A stretch of 64,000 nt of DNA from JAAYGD01 sp964609995 (GTDB lineage: Bacteria; Bacillota_I; Bacilli_A; RF39; UBA660), in the NCBI GenBank assembly GCA_964609995.1, contig CAZSTI010000001.1:53551-117550 (forward strand), in the 5' to 3' direction. Position numbers and translations under genes: made by a program. Below the pieces are notes generated by a model. That model worked only from the letters and a program-made list of their open reading frames with translations, did not search any database and had not been told where the DNA came from. Shown here piece after piece: positions 45,779 through 54,404 of the stretch; position 1 is the first letter of the stretch; each line of letters starts with the position of its first letter.

Positions 45779-46394
45779 AGAACTTTCTATATAATCCTAC
45801 TGCTTTTCCTAAAATAGTAACATTATCAAGTATTATATCTTCCATGGTTTTGTTCTCGGGATGTAATCTAATAAATGTTTTTTCTTTATAAAATCTTTTT
45901 AAAGTAACTTCATTTTCATTATTCATTGCTACTACTATATCTCCATTTTTTGCATCATTTGTTCTTTCTACTATTACAATATCATTATCAAATATACCAG
46001 CTTCAATCATAGATTCTCCACTAACTTTTAGAGTAAATATTTCTTTATTGCTTGGAATCATATAAGCTGGGAGAGAAAAATATTCATTAGGATTATGTAT
46101 TGCTTCGATAGGATTACCTGCTGTAATTTTTCCTAGCAAAGGAACACTAACAACTGATTCATCTTTTTTAATAAATTCATTATCTATGAGTAATTCTATT
46201 GCTCTATTTTTTTTGTCATCTTTTTTAATATATCCTTTTTCTTCGAGATTGCTAAGATGGGAGTGAATAGTTGCTGGTGATGATAATCCGAGAGATGTTC
46301 CAATTTCTCTAACTGTCGGGGGATATCCGTTTGAAACTATATATTTTTTTATAAATTGAATAATGTCTTCTTGCCTTTTTGTAAGTGTTTCCAT
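45777..46394 (-). CDS. lexA: SOS repressor LexA
   Basis: Self-cleaving repressor of the DNA-damage response. The 205-residue product has an N-terminal winged HTH (TKRQEDIIQFIKKYIVSNG, PPTVREIGTSLGLSSPATIHSH), an Ala-Gly cleavage site in KITAGNPIEA, the catalytic serine in SGESMIEAGI and the catalytic lysine in VTLKRFY. It faces a small membrane-protein gene, with two SOS boxes between them, so it is autoregulated. This parallels the lexA-yneA divergent pair of Bacillus. Confidence 0.97.
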   Translation of the reverse strand: METLTKRQEDIIQFIKKYIVSNGYPPTVREIGTSLGLSSPATIHSHLSNLEEKGYIKKDDKKNRAIELLIDNEFIKKDESVVSVPLLGKITAGNPIEAIHNPNEYFSLPAYMIPSNKEIFTLKVSGESMIEAGIFDNDIVIVERTNDAKNGDIVVAMNNENEVTLKRFYKEKTFIRLHPENKTMEDIILDNVTILGKAVGLYRKF

Positions 46395-46419
46395 GTGTCC
46401 TCCTTAATATTATGAAACC

Positions 46420-46448
46420 ATATTAACATAAAAAATGTAAAATGTCAA
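46420..46448 (-). promoter_or_regulatory. lexA promoter
   Basis: On the minus strand, TTGACA (46443-46448) and TAATAT (46420-46425) have 17 nt spacing. The -35 hexamer overlaps SOS box 1 by three bases. Confidence 0.75.
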
Positions 46449-46459
46449 ACAAATGTTCG
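46446..46459. promoter_or_regulatory. SOS (LexA) box 1
   Basis: CAAACAAATGTTCG, one mismatch in the arms from the Bacillus consensus CGAAC-N4-GTTCG. It overlaps the lexA -35. Confidence 0.85.
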
Positions 46460-46467
46460 TAAAACAA

Positions 46468-46496
46468 TTGACACAAACAAATGTTCGTGATTAAAT
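46468..46496 (+). promoter_or_regulatory. Promoter of the SOS micro-protein gene
   Basis: TTGACA (46468-46473) and TTAAAT (46491-46496), spacing 17 nt, with SOS box 2 filling the spacer. Confidence 0.75.
46474..46487. promoter_or_regulatory. SOS (LexA) box 2
   Basis: CAAACAAATGTTCG, identical to box 1 and 28 bp from it. It lies between -35 and -10 of the rightward promoter, the ideal place for repression. Confidence 0.87.
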
Positions 46497-46519
46497 TGAA
46501 TTATAAGAAGGAGGTAAGT

Positions 46520-46666
46520 ATGAAAGGTTTAAGTGAAAAAATGTTTTTTTGGGGGATGTATTTTACTTTTATAATGATCACATTAATATGTATTTGGGGA
46601 GTTCAAAATGTTAATGATTCACCAAAATTTGGTGGAAACGAAATTATTGTTCTCAATAATAATTAA
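46520..46666 (+). CDS. LexA-controlled 48-residue membrane protein
   Basis: Short cytoplasmic N-terminus, one membrane helix (about residues 8-28, FFWGMYFTFIMITLICIWGV) and a 20-residue outside tail. The AAGGAGG box at 46508-46514 and the SOS-boxed promoter make it a real gene. A frame extending upstream to 46481 would start inside the operator. It occupies the place of yneA, the SOS cell-division inhibitor of Bacillus, but has no LysM domain and no clear sequence likeness. By analogy with small SOS-induced division inhibitors (SidA of Caulobacter), it may delay division during DNA damage; this is inference. Confidence 0.8.
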   Translation: MKGLSEKMFFWGMYFTFIMITLICIWGVQNVNDSPKFGGNEIIVLNNN

Positions 46667-46723
46667 ATTGTTTTTATTATATTAGCATGCTATAATATTT
46701 CTATAATAGGAAGGGGATTTAGC

Positions 46724-48700
46724 ATGATAAGAAACAGCGAAGTAACCGATAAAAAAATTATCGATAGTATTAGATGTCTTGGTATAGATATGATTAGTAA
46801 TGCTAAAAGTGGACATCCTGGAATTGTTCTAGGTGCTGCCCCTATTTTATATACTTTGTTTTTAAGACACCTTAAGATCTATCCTGCTAGAAGTAAATGG
46901 ATTAATAGAGATAGGTTTATTATGTCAGCAGGGCATGGTTCTGCATTGTTATACAGTATGCTTTATTTTTCAAATTTTAATTTAACTATTGAAGATTTAA
47001 AAAAATTTAGGAAAGCTAAATCAAAAACTCCTGGACATCCCGAATTTGGAGTAACTGATGGAATTGAAGTAACTACAGGTCCATTAGGTCAAGGTTTTGC
47101 AAACGCTGTTGGAATTGCAATTTCTGAAAAATATTTTTCTAGTATATTTAGTATTTATGATCATCATACTTATGTATTGGTTAGCGATGGTGATCTAATG
47201 GAAGGAATATCCTATGAAGTCGCCTCTTTAGCGGGACACCTTAATCTAAATAAATTAATAGTATTATATGATTCAAACAATATATCATTGGATGGAAGTA
47301 CTAATTTATCTTTCAGTGAAAATGTATTAAAGAGATTTGAATCTCTAGGATGGCACACTGAAATAGTCCACAATGGAGAAGATATTGATGAAATTGATAA
47401 AGCTATATATAAGGCAAAAATAAATGAAGAAAAACCTACAATTATCGAAATTAAAACTATAATTGGAAAAGGATCTTTGAATCAAGGTACTAATTTGGTT
47501 CATGGTTCCCCTTTAAAAGAGGAAGATGTTTTTCAATTGAAGGAATCAATGGGAATAAGAAATATCCCGTTCGCAGTATCTAAAGATGCTTTGGATGCTT
47601 TTCAAAATGATTTTTTTGAAAGAATTGAGTTGGAATATAGAAGTTGGGATACAATGTATAATGAATTTAAGAATACTGATCTAAATTCAAAAGCATTTGA
47701 AAGTATTTTTGAAAAGAAGAGAACTTATAACATTATAGATATGTTTCCAAATATTCAAGATTATAATAATTTATCTTTAAGAGAACTTAATTCAAAAGTA
47801 ATGAATGTCGCTTCCGATTATATATTAAATATTATGGGAGGAAGTGCTGATTTAAATACTTCTACTAAAGCATATTTAAATAAGTTTGGTACTTTTTCTG
47901 ATTTGAATCCTAGTGGTAAAAATATATATTTTGGTGTTAGAGAACATGCAATGGCTGGAATAATGAATGGTATGGCTTTGTCTAATTTAATACCATTTGG
48001 TTCTACTTTTTTAGTGTTTTCAGATTACATGAAACCAAGTATTAGATTAGCTAGTATAATGAATTTATTTTGTATTTATATTTTTACACATGACAGTATT
48101 AGTATTGGAGAAGATGGTCCAACCCATCAACCAATAGAACAACTTTCCTCTTTAAGAAGTATTCCAAATTTTAGAGTATATAGACCTTGTGATGTAAAAG
48201 AAGTTATTGGTTGTTGGGATACATTACTTCGGGACAAAAAGCCATGTGCTTTGGTGTTATCAAGAAATGAAGTAACCACATTAAATAATACTAATTTTTA
48301 TTATGTTAAAAATGGAGCTTACATAGTTTATAAAGAAAAAAACAAAATGGATGGGATAATTATTGCAACTGGTTCTGAAGTTGAAATAGCAGTTAAAGTA
48401 TCTGAGCATTTATTAGAAAAGGGATTAAATTTAAGAGTAGTAAGTATGCCTTGTATGGAATTATTTGAAGAACAAGAAGATGAATATAAAGAAGAAATAT
48501 TACCAGAAAAAGCAAAAAAATTTGTAATAGAGTTTGGAACTAGTCAATGTTGGTATAAATATGTAAAAAACAAGAAAAATATGATTACTCTTGATGAATT
48601 TGGATTAAGTGGTTCGAAAGAAGACATATATAGTATTAAAAAGATAGATATAAAATCAATAACTGATAAAATTGAAAAGTTATTAGGAGAAAAGATATGA
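46724..48700 (+). CDS. tkt: Transketolase
   Basis: Thiamine-diphosphate enzyme of the non-oxidative pentose phosphate pathway. The 658-residue product has GHPGIVLGAAPILYTL, GHGSALLYSMLY, TTGPLGQGFANAVG, the ThDP motif VSDGDLMEGISYE to LYDSNNISLDG, HGSPLKEEDV, the pyrimidine domain FGVREHAMAGIMNG and HDSISIGEDGPTHQP. It complements rpe at 30.7 kb. A TATAAT box lies at about 46691. The stop overlaps the next small gene by 4 nt. Confidence 0.96.
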   Translation: MIRNSEVTDKKIIDSIRCLGIDMISNAKSGHPGIVLGAAPILYTLFLRHLKIYPARSKWINRDRFIMSAGHGSALLYSMLYFSNFNLTIEDLKKFRKAKSKTPGHPEFGVTDGIEVTTGPLGQGFANAVGIAISEKYFSSIFSIYDHHTYVLVSDGDLMEGISYEVASLAGHLNLNKLIVLYDSNNISLDGSTNLSFSENVLKRFESLGWHTEIVHNGEDIDEIDKAIYKAKINEEKPTIIEIKTIIGKGSLNQGTNLVHGSPLKEEDVFQLKESMGIRNIPFAVSKDALDAFQNDFFERIELEYRSWDTMYNEFKNTDLNSKAFESIFEKKRTYNIIDMFPNIQDYNNLSLRELNSKVMNVASDYILNIMGGSADLNTSTKAYLNKFGTFSDLNPSGKNIYFGVREHAMAGIMNGMALSNLIPFGSTFLVFSDYMKPSIRLASIMNLFCIYIFTHDSISIGEDGPTHQPIEQLSSLRSIPNFRVYRPCDVKEVIGCWDTLLRDKKPCALVLSRNEVTTLNNTNFYYVKNGAYIVYKEKNKMDGIIIATGSEVEIAVKVSEHLLEKGLNLRVVSMPCMELFEEQEDEYKEEILPEKAKKFVIEFGTSQCWYKYVKNKKNMITLDEFGLSGSKEDIYSIKKIDIKSITDKIEKLLGEKI

Positions 48701-48969
48701 AAGAATTATTAAATAGAAAATTAAAGAGAGAAACTACTGTTGAACAAGAAATAAAAGAGTCTATAATTAAATCTATTGTAACAACATTTTTAGTTTGTTT
48801 TTTCATATTTTTTGATGGTGGATCATTACCTATGGCATTAATTGAATTAACAAAATCTGATAGAAGTGTTTTAGAATGGTTTTTTATAATGTTACCATTT
48901 GTTGTATTAATGCATTTATTAGTATCTTTTTTAGTATGTTATATAGAAACAAAAAAAAATAAAAGGTAA
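48697..48969 (+). CDS. Small two-helix membrane protein of unknown function
   Basis: Not recognised. 90 residues; a basic N-terminus, then two membrane helices (about 25-45 and 61-83) and a lysine-rich tail. The 4-nt overlap with tkt shows translational coupling, but the link to transketolase is unclear. The C-terminal codons form part of a bidirectional hairpin with the convergent glycosyltransferase gene. Confidence 0.65.
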   Translation: MKELLNRKLKRETTVEQEIKESIIKSIVTTFLVCFFIFFDGGSLPMALIELTKSDRSVLEWFFIMLPFVVLMHLLVSFLVCYIETKKNKR

Positions 48970-48983
48970 TTATTTACCTTTCA
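48958..48983. terminator. Bidirectional terminator
   Basis: AAAGGTAA-TTA-TTTACCTTT hairpin spanning the ends of both convergent genes, with an A-run on the left; the right-hand T-run is short. Confidence 0.6.
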
Positions 48984-50103
48984 ACATATCTTTATATATT
49001 TTATATACATTTTCAATTATGACTTTTTTGTCATATTTTTTTGCTACACCTTTCAAATAATTAGTATTATATTCTGTTTTACTACATTTAATAATTGCTT
49101 TTGCCATATCTTCAGGATCATTTACATTACATAATACTCCACATTTATCATCAATATATTCTTCAGGACCTTTACACCTTGTTGATACAACAGGTATACC
49201 TGACGCTAAAGCTTCTATACCTGGAATTGAAAAAGTTTCTTTATCACTAGATATAATTAATATATTTTTGTTACTTAATATTTTAGCAATATCTTTTTTT
49301 GTATTTTGTCTTCCTAAAAAAGTAACATAATTATTTAAATTTAATTCTGTAGTTAATTTTTTATATTCATCCATTAATTCACCATCGCCAACAATATCAT
49401 AATGAATATCTTTAATTTTATATTTATCTATTAATATTTTAATTGCTTTCAAAGTAACATCCATGTATTTGCCAGGTCTTAGAGCAGAAATACTAACTAA
49501 ATTTAAAGTTTTATTTTTATTTTTTGAAGTGAAAAATTCATTCGTATCTACTAAATTTGGAATTACTTCACATTTGTTGCCTACTTTTTCTTTCATATAA
49601 TTGCTTACAGTTGAATATGTAGAATTTTTTAAAACATACATAGCATATTTTCTGTTTTTACCTTCAAAAAAAGTATTAAATTTACTAAAGTGTTCCGTAA
49701 CTAATACTGGAATGTTATATTTTTTTCCTAATTTAACAGATGCATATCCAGCTGGTAAAGTAACGTGAGCATGAATAATATCGGGTTTACCTTGTATCTC
49801 TTCGTATTTTAAATAAGCTTTTTCTAGTTTTTTATAATAATAATATAAATTTAATTTAAAATTTATAGATTTTAAATTTAAAACTTTATTTATATAAATA
49901 TTATAGTTTTTTTCTTTAATTATTTCCTCTTTTTCATTAAACAAGTATTTAAAAGGATTTTTAATTCTTTGTCTATATAAAAATAAAATATGAGCCTTTA
50001 TATTTTTGTGTTCATTTAATGCTTCTGTAAAGTCTTTATGATATATTCCCATAAGTTTATCTTCTCCAAATGGTAGCCAACTAGGTATTACTAATACTTT
50101 CAT
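48970..50103 (-). CDS. Family 4-type glycosyltransferase (GT-B)
   Basis: Retaining GT-B glycosyltransferase, 377 residues. N-terminal acceptor domain with VIPSWLPFGEDKLMG and HAHVTLPAGYASVKLG. C-terminal nucleotide-sugar domain with VSISALRPGKYMDVTLKAI, YDIVGDGELMDEYKKL, VTFLGRQ and the EX7E signature ETFSIPGIEALASGIPVVST. Likely transfers a sugar to a lipid or surface polymer in the cytoplasm. Monocistronic on the minus strand; donor and acceptor unknown. Confidence 0.88.
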   Translation of the reverse strand: MKVLVIPSWLPFGEDKLMGIYHKDFTEALNEHKNIKAHILFLYRQRIKNPFKYLFNEKEEIIKEKNYNIYINKVLNLKSINFKLNLYYYYKKLEKAYLKYEEIQGKPDIIHAHVTLPAGYASVKLGKKYNIPVLVTEHFSKFNTFFEGKNRKYAMYVLKNSTYSTVSNYMKEKVGNKCEVIPNLVDTNEFFTSKNKNKTLNLVSISALRPGKYMDVTLKAIKILIDKYKIKDIHYDIVGDGELMDEYKKLTTELNLNNYVTFLGRQNTKKDIAKILSNKNILIISSDKETFSIPGIEALASGIPVVSTRCKGPEEYIDDKCGVLCNVNDPEDMAKAIIKCSKTEYNTNYLKGVAKKYDKKVIIENVYKIYKDMLKGK

Positions 50104-50189
50104 ACTTCACCTCAAATAAATTATAATATTTTAAGTTATATATTGCAATAACATTAATTATTTAGTAATATCTATTAAGGAGGTATTAT

Positions 50190-50399
50190 ATGTGGTTAGA
50201 CATATTATATGTAGTAATAGGATTAGTAATAGGATTAATTATAGGTTTTTTCTTATCAAAGTATTTGACAAAAAAATATATGAAAGAAAATCCACCAATT
50301 AATGAAGAAATGGTTAGAACTATGATGAGCCAAATGGGAAGGACACCATCTCAAAAACAAGTTAATCAAGTTATGAAATCATTTAAAAAACAAATGTAA
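50190..50399 (+). CDS. YneF family (UPF0154) membrane protein
   Basis: A 69-residue protein with an N-terminal helix (VVIGLVIGLIIGFFLSKYL), then KKYMKENPPINEEMVRTMMSQMGRTPSQKQVNQVMKS, the hallmark of the YneF/UPF0154 family of Bacillota. Function unknown. AGGAGG box. The next gene, a small rubredoxin-like protein, begins 9 nt after the stop. Confidence 0.93.
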   Translation: MWLDILYVVIGLVIGLIIGFFLSKYLTKKYMKENPPINEEMVRTMMSQMGRTPSQKQVNQVMKSFKKQM

Positions 50400-50408
50400 G
50401 GAGGAAGC

Positions 50409-50537
50409 ATGGAAGATAAAAAACAAGTATATGTTTGTACTGTATGTGGTTATGAAACAGTTGGACCTTTACCAGATGATTATATTTGCCCAGTATGTGG
50501 AGTAGATGTAACACATTTTGTACTTAAGGAAGACTAA
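50409..50537 (+). CDS. Stand-alone rubredoxin-like protein (rubrerythrin type)
   Basis: A 42-residue protein with two CxxC pairs, VYVCTVCGYETVGPLPDDY then CPVCGVDVTHF, separated by 13 residues. This is the short iron-binding fold seen at the C-terminus of rubrerythrin and not the about 52-residue free rubredoxin. It would bind one Fe(SCys)4 and carry electrons, for instance in peroxide or oxygen defence of an anaerobe. AAGGAGG box, ATG at 50409; probably co-transcribed with the YneF-like gene. Confidence 0.88.
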   Translation: MEDKKQVYVCTVCGYETVGPLPDDYICPVCGVDVTHFVLKED

Positions 50538-50538
50538 T

Positions 50539-50562
50539 AAGAAGTATTATACTTCTTTTTTT
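50539..50562 (+). terminator. Terminator after the rubredoxin-like gene
   Basis: GAAGTA-TTA-TACTTC hairpin with seven T. Confidence 0.85.
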
Positions 50563-50589
50563 ATGATATAATTTTTTTAGGGAGGTTTT

Positions 50590-51561
50590 ATGGAAAGAAA
50601 AGATGTAAAAGATGAGTTGATAAAGAGGTATAAGTATTTTTATGAGACTGGTGGTTTGATATTAGGGCCATATTATAAAAATTGTAGGTTAAATGTTCCA
50701 ACTTATTTAAAAAATGATTTAGAAATTTCTATTCTTTCAGATATCAAATTAGAAGATACTAGTTTTTATAAAGAATTTGAAGAAAAAAAGAAAAACAATG
50801 AGTATTTAGAAAAAGCAAAATCAGCAATTAAACAACAAGAAATAGATAGTTGGGGTTATTCATTTCCGCCAGAACTTGATCTGTGGACATTATTAGTTAC
50901 AATTAGAGAACATGTAAATAATCAATCTGGTGACTTGGAAAATAAAAAAGTAAAAATTGATGTATTAGATGAATACTTTAGGTTAAGAAGATATGAAAAT
51001 AATGGTTTAATTTGGACAAGTGGTTATAATTTAAATTGGGTAGATATTAAGAATAATATGTTTAATTTTTCTTGTTCAGTAAGAAAAGATCCTGAACCAA
51101 ATAGAAATAAACATGATGTTGGAGTTAAAAGTAATGTATTTTTAGATACTATATATAATAGAGAAGAAAAAAAACATATTAGTTATTTTTCTGAAGAAGA
51201 AAAACAAAATGTATATTTATTATTTCATGATGAATTGCCTTGGAATTTAACTATTAATTGTTTACGAGAGGAAATTGAAGAAGATAAATTAGAAAGACCT
51301 AATAATACAAATCCATGTAGAGAAGATTTTTATGTAAAAGAAGAAAATATATTTAAGTCAGGAGAAGAATATTATCAAAGATGTACAAATTGTGGATACA
51401 TTGTATATATTCCAAAAGAAATATTATCTTTAGGCATAAAAGAAAGAATAAATAATACAATAAAAGAAAATCCCGATTTAGAAAGATGCAACGTTCTTAA
51501 ATCTGAATTACTAGGGCTAGAGAATAAAGGAAAAAAGAAAACTTTAACTTCTAAAGCCTAA
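50590..51561 (+). CDS. Unknown protein with C-terminal zinc-ribbon-like cysteines
   Basis: Not recognised. 323 residues, soluble, mixed alpha/beta with many aromatic residues. The C-terminal part has a possible zinc site: NPCRED, then CTNCGYIVYIP, then DLERCNVL. The middle contains a WGYSFPPELDLWTLL segment. It sits between two terminators with its own TATAAT at about 50567 and GGGAGG box, so it is a single-gene unit. No transfer signature. Confidence 0.7.
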   Translation: MERKDVKDELIKRYKYFYETGGLILGPYYKNCRLNVPTYLKNDLEISILSDIKLEDTSFYKEFEEKKKNNEYLEKAKSAIKQQEIDSWGYSFPPELDLWTLLVTIREHVNNQSGDLENKKVKIDVLDEYFRLRRYENNGLIWTSGYNLNWVDIKNNMFNFSCSVRKDPEPNRNKHDVGVKSNVFLDTIYNREEKKHISYFSEEEKQNVYLLFHDELPWNLTINCLREEIEEDKLERPNNTNPCREDFYVKEENIFKSGEEYYQRCTNCGYIVYIPKEILSLGIKERINNTIKENPDLERCNVLKSELLGLENKGKKKTLTSKA

Positions 51562-51563
51562 TA

Positions 51564-51588
51564 AGAAGTTTATTGCTTCTTTTTTTTA
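51564..51588 (+). terminator. Terminator
   Basis: AGAAG-TTTATTG-CTTCT followed by eight T, three bases after the stop codon of the preceding gene. Confidence 0.8.
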
Positions 51589-51617
51589 TGATATAATCTA
51601 AATGTTAGGAGACTTAT

Positions 51618-53510
51618 ATGGCAGTACAATATGATGAAAAATCAATAAAAATATTAGAGGGATTAGAATCTGTAAGAAAAAGACCAGGTATGTATATAGG
51701 TTCTACAGATAAAAGGGGACTTCATCATTTGGTTTGGGAAATAGTAGATAACTCAATAGATGAAGCGATAAATGGTTATGGAAATTATATTAAAATAATA
51801 TTACATTCAGATCATAGTGTTAGTGTTATAGATGATGGAAGAGGAATTCCGGTTGGAAAACATGAAAGTGGAAAAAGCACTCCTGAAGTAATTTATACTA
51901 TACTTCATGCTGGAGGTAAGTTTTCGGATTCGGGATATAAAATTTCTGGAGGATTACATGGAGTTGGAGCATCTGTTGTTAATGCATTAAGCAAGTGGAT
52001 GGAAGTAACTATTAAAAAAGATGGTGGAGAATATTTCATTAGGTTTGAAAATGGTGGGAAGGTAGCTAAACCTCTTGCAAAGATAGGAACTACTAATAAG
52101 ACTGGCACAGCAGTAAGATTTCTCGCAGATTCTGAAATTTTTACCACTATTAATTTTAGTTTTACGACTATATGCGAAAGAATGCAAGAATGTGCTTTTT
52201 TACTAAAAGGATTGACTGTAGAAGTAATTGATGAAGAGGATAAAAAACAAGAAATATTTAATTATGAAAATGGATTAGAAGCTTTTGTTAAATATATTAA
52301 TGAAGATAAAACTCCAATACATAACGTATTCCATTTTAATTCTTCAAAAGAAGAAATAGACGTTGAAGTTGCACTTCAATATACTGATAGTTATTCAGAA
52401 AACATTGTTTCTTTTGTAAATAATGTTAAAACAACTGATGGAGGATCTCACGAAATAGGTTTTAAAACTGCAATAACAAGGGTATTTAACGAATATGCTA
52501 AAGAAAACGATTATATTAGAAGTAAGGATAGAAGTTTTGAAGGTAGCGATGTAAGAGAAGGATTGACTGCAATATTGTCAGTAAGAATTCCAGAGTCAAT
52601 ACTTCAATTTGAAGGCCAAACAAAAGCTAAATTGGGTACTCCAATAGCAAAGTCTGTCGTAGAAAGCATTGTTTTTGAAAAGCTAAGATTTTATTTGGAA
52701 GAAAATAAAGAGGCAGCAACTTCTATTTTAGATAAAGCTTTAAAGGGAAAAACTGCGAGAGAAGCAGCAAGAAAAGCTAGAGATGAAGCGAGAAAAAATA
52801 ATGGTAGTAAGAAAGAAAGAATATTAAGTGGAAAATTAACTCCTGCTCAATCTAAAGACTCAAAAAAGAATGAATTGTTCTTAGTAGAAGGGGATTCTGC
52901 TGGTGGATCTGCAAAACAAGGAAGAGATAGAAAATTTCAAGCAATTCTTCCACTGAGAGGAAAAGTAATTAATACTGAGAAAGCAAAATTGGAAGATATA
53001 TTTAAAAATGAAGAAATTAACACAATGATATATACTATAGGTTCAGGAGTTGGAAATGACTTTAATGTTGAAGATTGTAATTATGATAAAATAATAATAA
53101 TGACTGATGCTGACGATGATGGTGCTCATATTCAAATATTATTATTAACTTTTTTCTATAGATATATGAAACCATTAATTGAAAATGGCAAATTGTATAT
53201 TGCGCTTCCTCCATTATATAGATTAGAATATTCAAATAAAAAGTTTCAATATATATATACTGACGAAGAACTAAAGGAAGTTAAAGAAGTTATAAAAGGA
53301 AAGCAAAGATATAAAGGTCTTGGAGAAATGAATGCTGAACAACTTTGGGATACCACTATGAATCCAGAAACAAGGTCATTAATTAAAGTTACTATTGGAG
53401 ATGCTGTTTTAGCAGAAAAAAGAGTTAGTGTTTTAATGGGAGACAATGTTGAGCCAAGAAAAGAGTGGATTGAAGAGAATGTTGAATTTTCTTTAGAAGA
53501 TGAATTTTAA
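51618..53510 (+). CDS. parE: DNA topoisomerase IV subunit B
   Basis: ATPase subunit of topoisomerase IV. The 630-residue product has the GHKL motifs EIVDNSIDEA, DDGRGIPVG and GGLHGVGASVVNALS. The TOPRIM domain has LVEGDSAGGSAKQGRDR, ILPLRGKVINTEKA and MTDADDDGAHI, and the C-terminus has QRYKGLGEMNAEQLWDTTM. The KLTPAQSKDSKKNELFLVEG stretch marks it as ParE over GyrB. Its partner parC is at 18.4 kb. Single-gene unit with an AGGAGA box. Confidence 0.93.
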   Translation: MAVQYDEKSIKILEGLESVRKRPGMYIGSTDKRGLHHLVWEIVDNSIDEAINGYGNYIKIILHSDHSVSVIDDGRGIPVGKHESGKSTPEVIYTILHAGGKFSDSGYKISGGLHGVGASVVNALSKWMEVTIKKDGGEYFIRFENGGKVAKPLAKIGTTNKTGTAVRFLADSEIFTTINFSFTTICERMQECAFLLKGLTVEVIDEEDKKQEIFNYENGLEAFVKYINEDKTPIHNVFHFNSSKEEIDVEVALQYTDSYSENIVSFVNNVKTTDGGSHEIGFKTAITRVFNEYAKENDYIRSKDRSFEGSDVREGLTAILSVRIPESILQFEGQTKAKLGTPIAKSVVESIVFEKLRFYLEENKEAATSILDKALKGKTAREAARKARDEARKNNGSKKERILSGKLTPAQSKDSKKNELFLVEGDSAGGSAKQGRDRKFQAILPLRGKVINTEKAKLEDIFKNEEINTMIYTIGSGVGNDFNVEDCNYDKIIIMTDADDDGAHIQILLLTFFYRYMKPLIENGKLYIALPPLYRLEYSNKKFQYIYTDEELKEVKEVIKGKQRYKGLGEMNAEQLWDTTMNPETRSLIKVTIGDAVLAEKRVSVLMGDNVEPRKEWIEENVEFSLEDEF

Positions 53511-53516
53511 TAAGTA

Positions 53517-53552
53517 AAACATATGTAAATTATAAATATATATGTTTTTTTG
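53517..53552 (+). terminator. parE terminator
   Basis: ACATAT and ATATGT arms with a T-run after them; weak AT-rich stem. Confidence 0.6.
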
Positions 53553-53590
53553 TTTGCTTTTATATAATATAATTAACATTAGGAGGAATT

Positions 53591-54379
53591 ATGGAATTAA
53601 AAGATAAAAAGGTTATAGTAACAGGTGGAGCAGCAGGAATGGGTAAAGAACTTGTTATTCAATTATTAAAGAAAGGTTCTTATGTAGCAGCGTTAGATAT
53701 TAATCAAGAGGGATTAAATAATTTAAAAAGCGAATTAAATAATGAAAGATTGTCTGTTCATAGAGTAGATGTATCTAATGATCAATCTTTAGAAGATTTT
53801 AAAAAAGAGTATTATGCTATTCATCAAGAAGTAGATTGTTTAATAAATTGTGCGGGTATTATTCAACCATTTGTTAATGTTGAACAATTAGATATGAATA
53901 CAATAAATAGAGTAATGAATATTAATTTCTTTGGACCTTTTAAATTAACAAAGATGTTTATTGAAGATTTAAAGAAAAGACCAATTGCTAATATTACAAA
54001 CATATCTAGTATGGGGGGATTTTTCCCTTTCCCTGGGCAAACAGTATACGGAGCTTCTAAAGCAGCATTAAAATTATTTACGGAAGGTTTATATGCTGAA
54101 TCTTTGGGGACCAATTTAAAAGTTATGATAGTGTTTCCTGGTGCTATTGCAACAGATATTGCTAAAAATTCAAATGTTCAAATGAATACAAGTGCTGGTG
54201 ATAGTAAAATGAAAATGACTACTGCACCTGATGCTTCTAGTCAAATAATTAAAGGTATAGAAAAAGATACATTTAAATTATATGTTGGAAAAGATGCTAA
54301 ATTTATGAACATGTTATATAAATTTAATGATAAAAAAGCTATAGCATATATAAATAAAATGATGAAAAAAATGCAATAA
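53591..54379 (+). CDS. Short-chain dehydrogenase/reductase
   Basis: Classical SDR of 262 residues: cofactor loop VTGGAAGMGKEL, LDINQEG (Asp at the end of strand 2 suggests NAD(H)), NCAGIIQP, the catalytic Ser in TNISSMGG and YGASK. The substrate is not predictable. AGGAGG box; monocistronic, bounded by terminators. Confidence 0.9.
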   Translation: MELKDKKVIVTGGAAGMGKELVIQLLKKGSYVAALDINQEGLNNLKSELNNERLSVHRVDVSNDQSLEDFKKEYYAIHQEVDCLINCAGIIQPFVNVEQLDMNTINRVMNINFFGPFKLTKMFIEDLKKRPIANITNISSMGGFFPFPGQTVYGASKAALKLFTEGLYAESLGTNLKVMIVFPGAIATDIAKNSNVQMNTSAGDSKMKMTTAPDASSQIIKGIEKDTFKLYVGKDAKFMNMLYKFNDKKAIAYINKMMKKMQ

Positions 54380-54380
54380 T

Positions 54381-54404
54381 AAAACTGAGATTATCTCAGT
54401 TTTT
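54381..54404. terminator. Bidirectional terminator
   Basis: AAAACTGAGA-TTA-TCTCAGTTTT perfect hairpin between the convergent SDR and RNase HIII genes. Confidence 0.9.
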
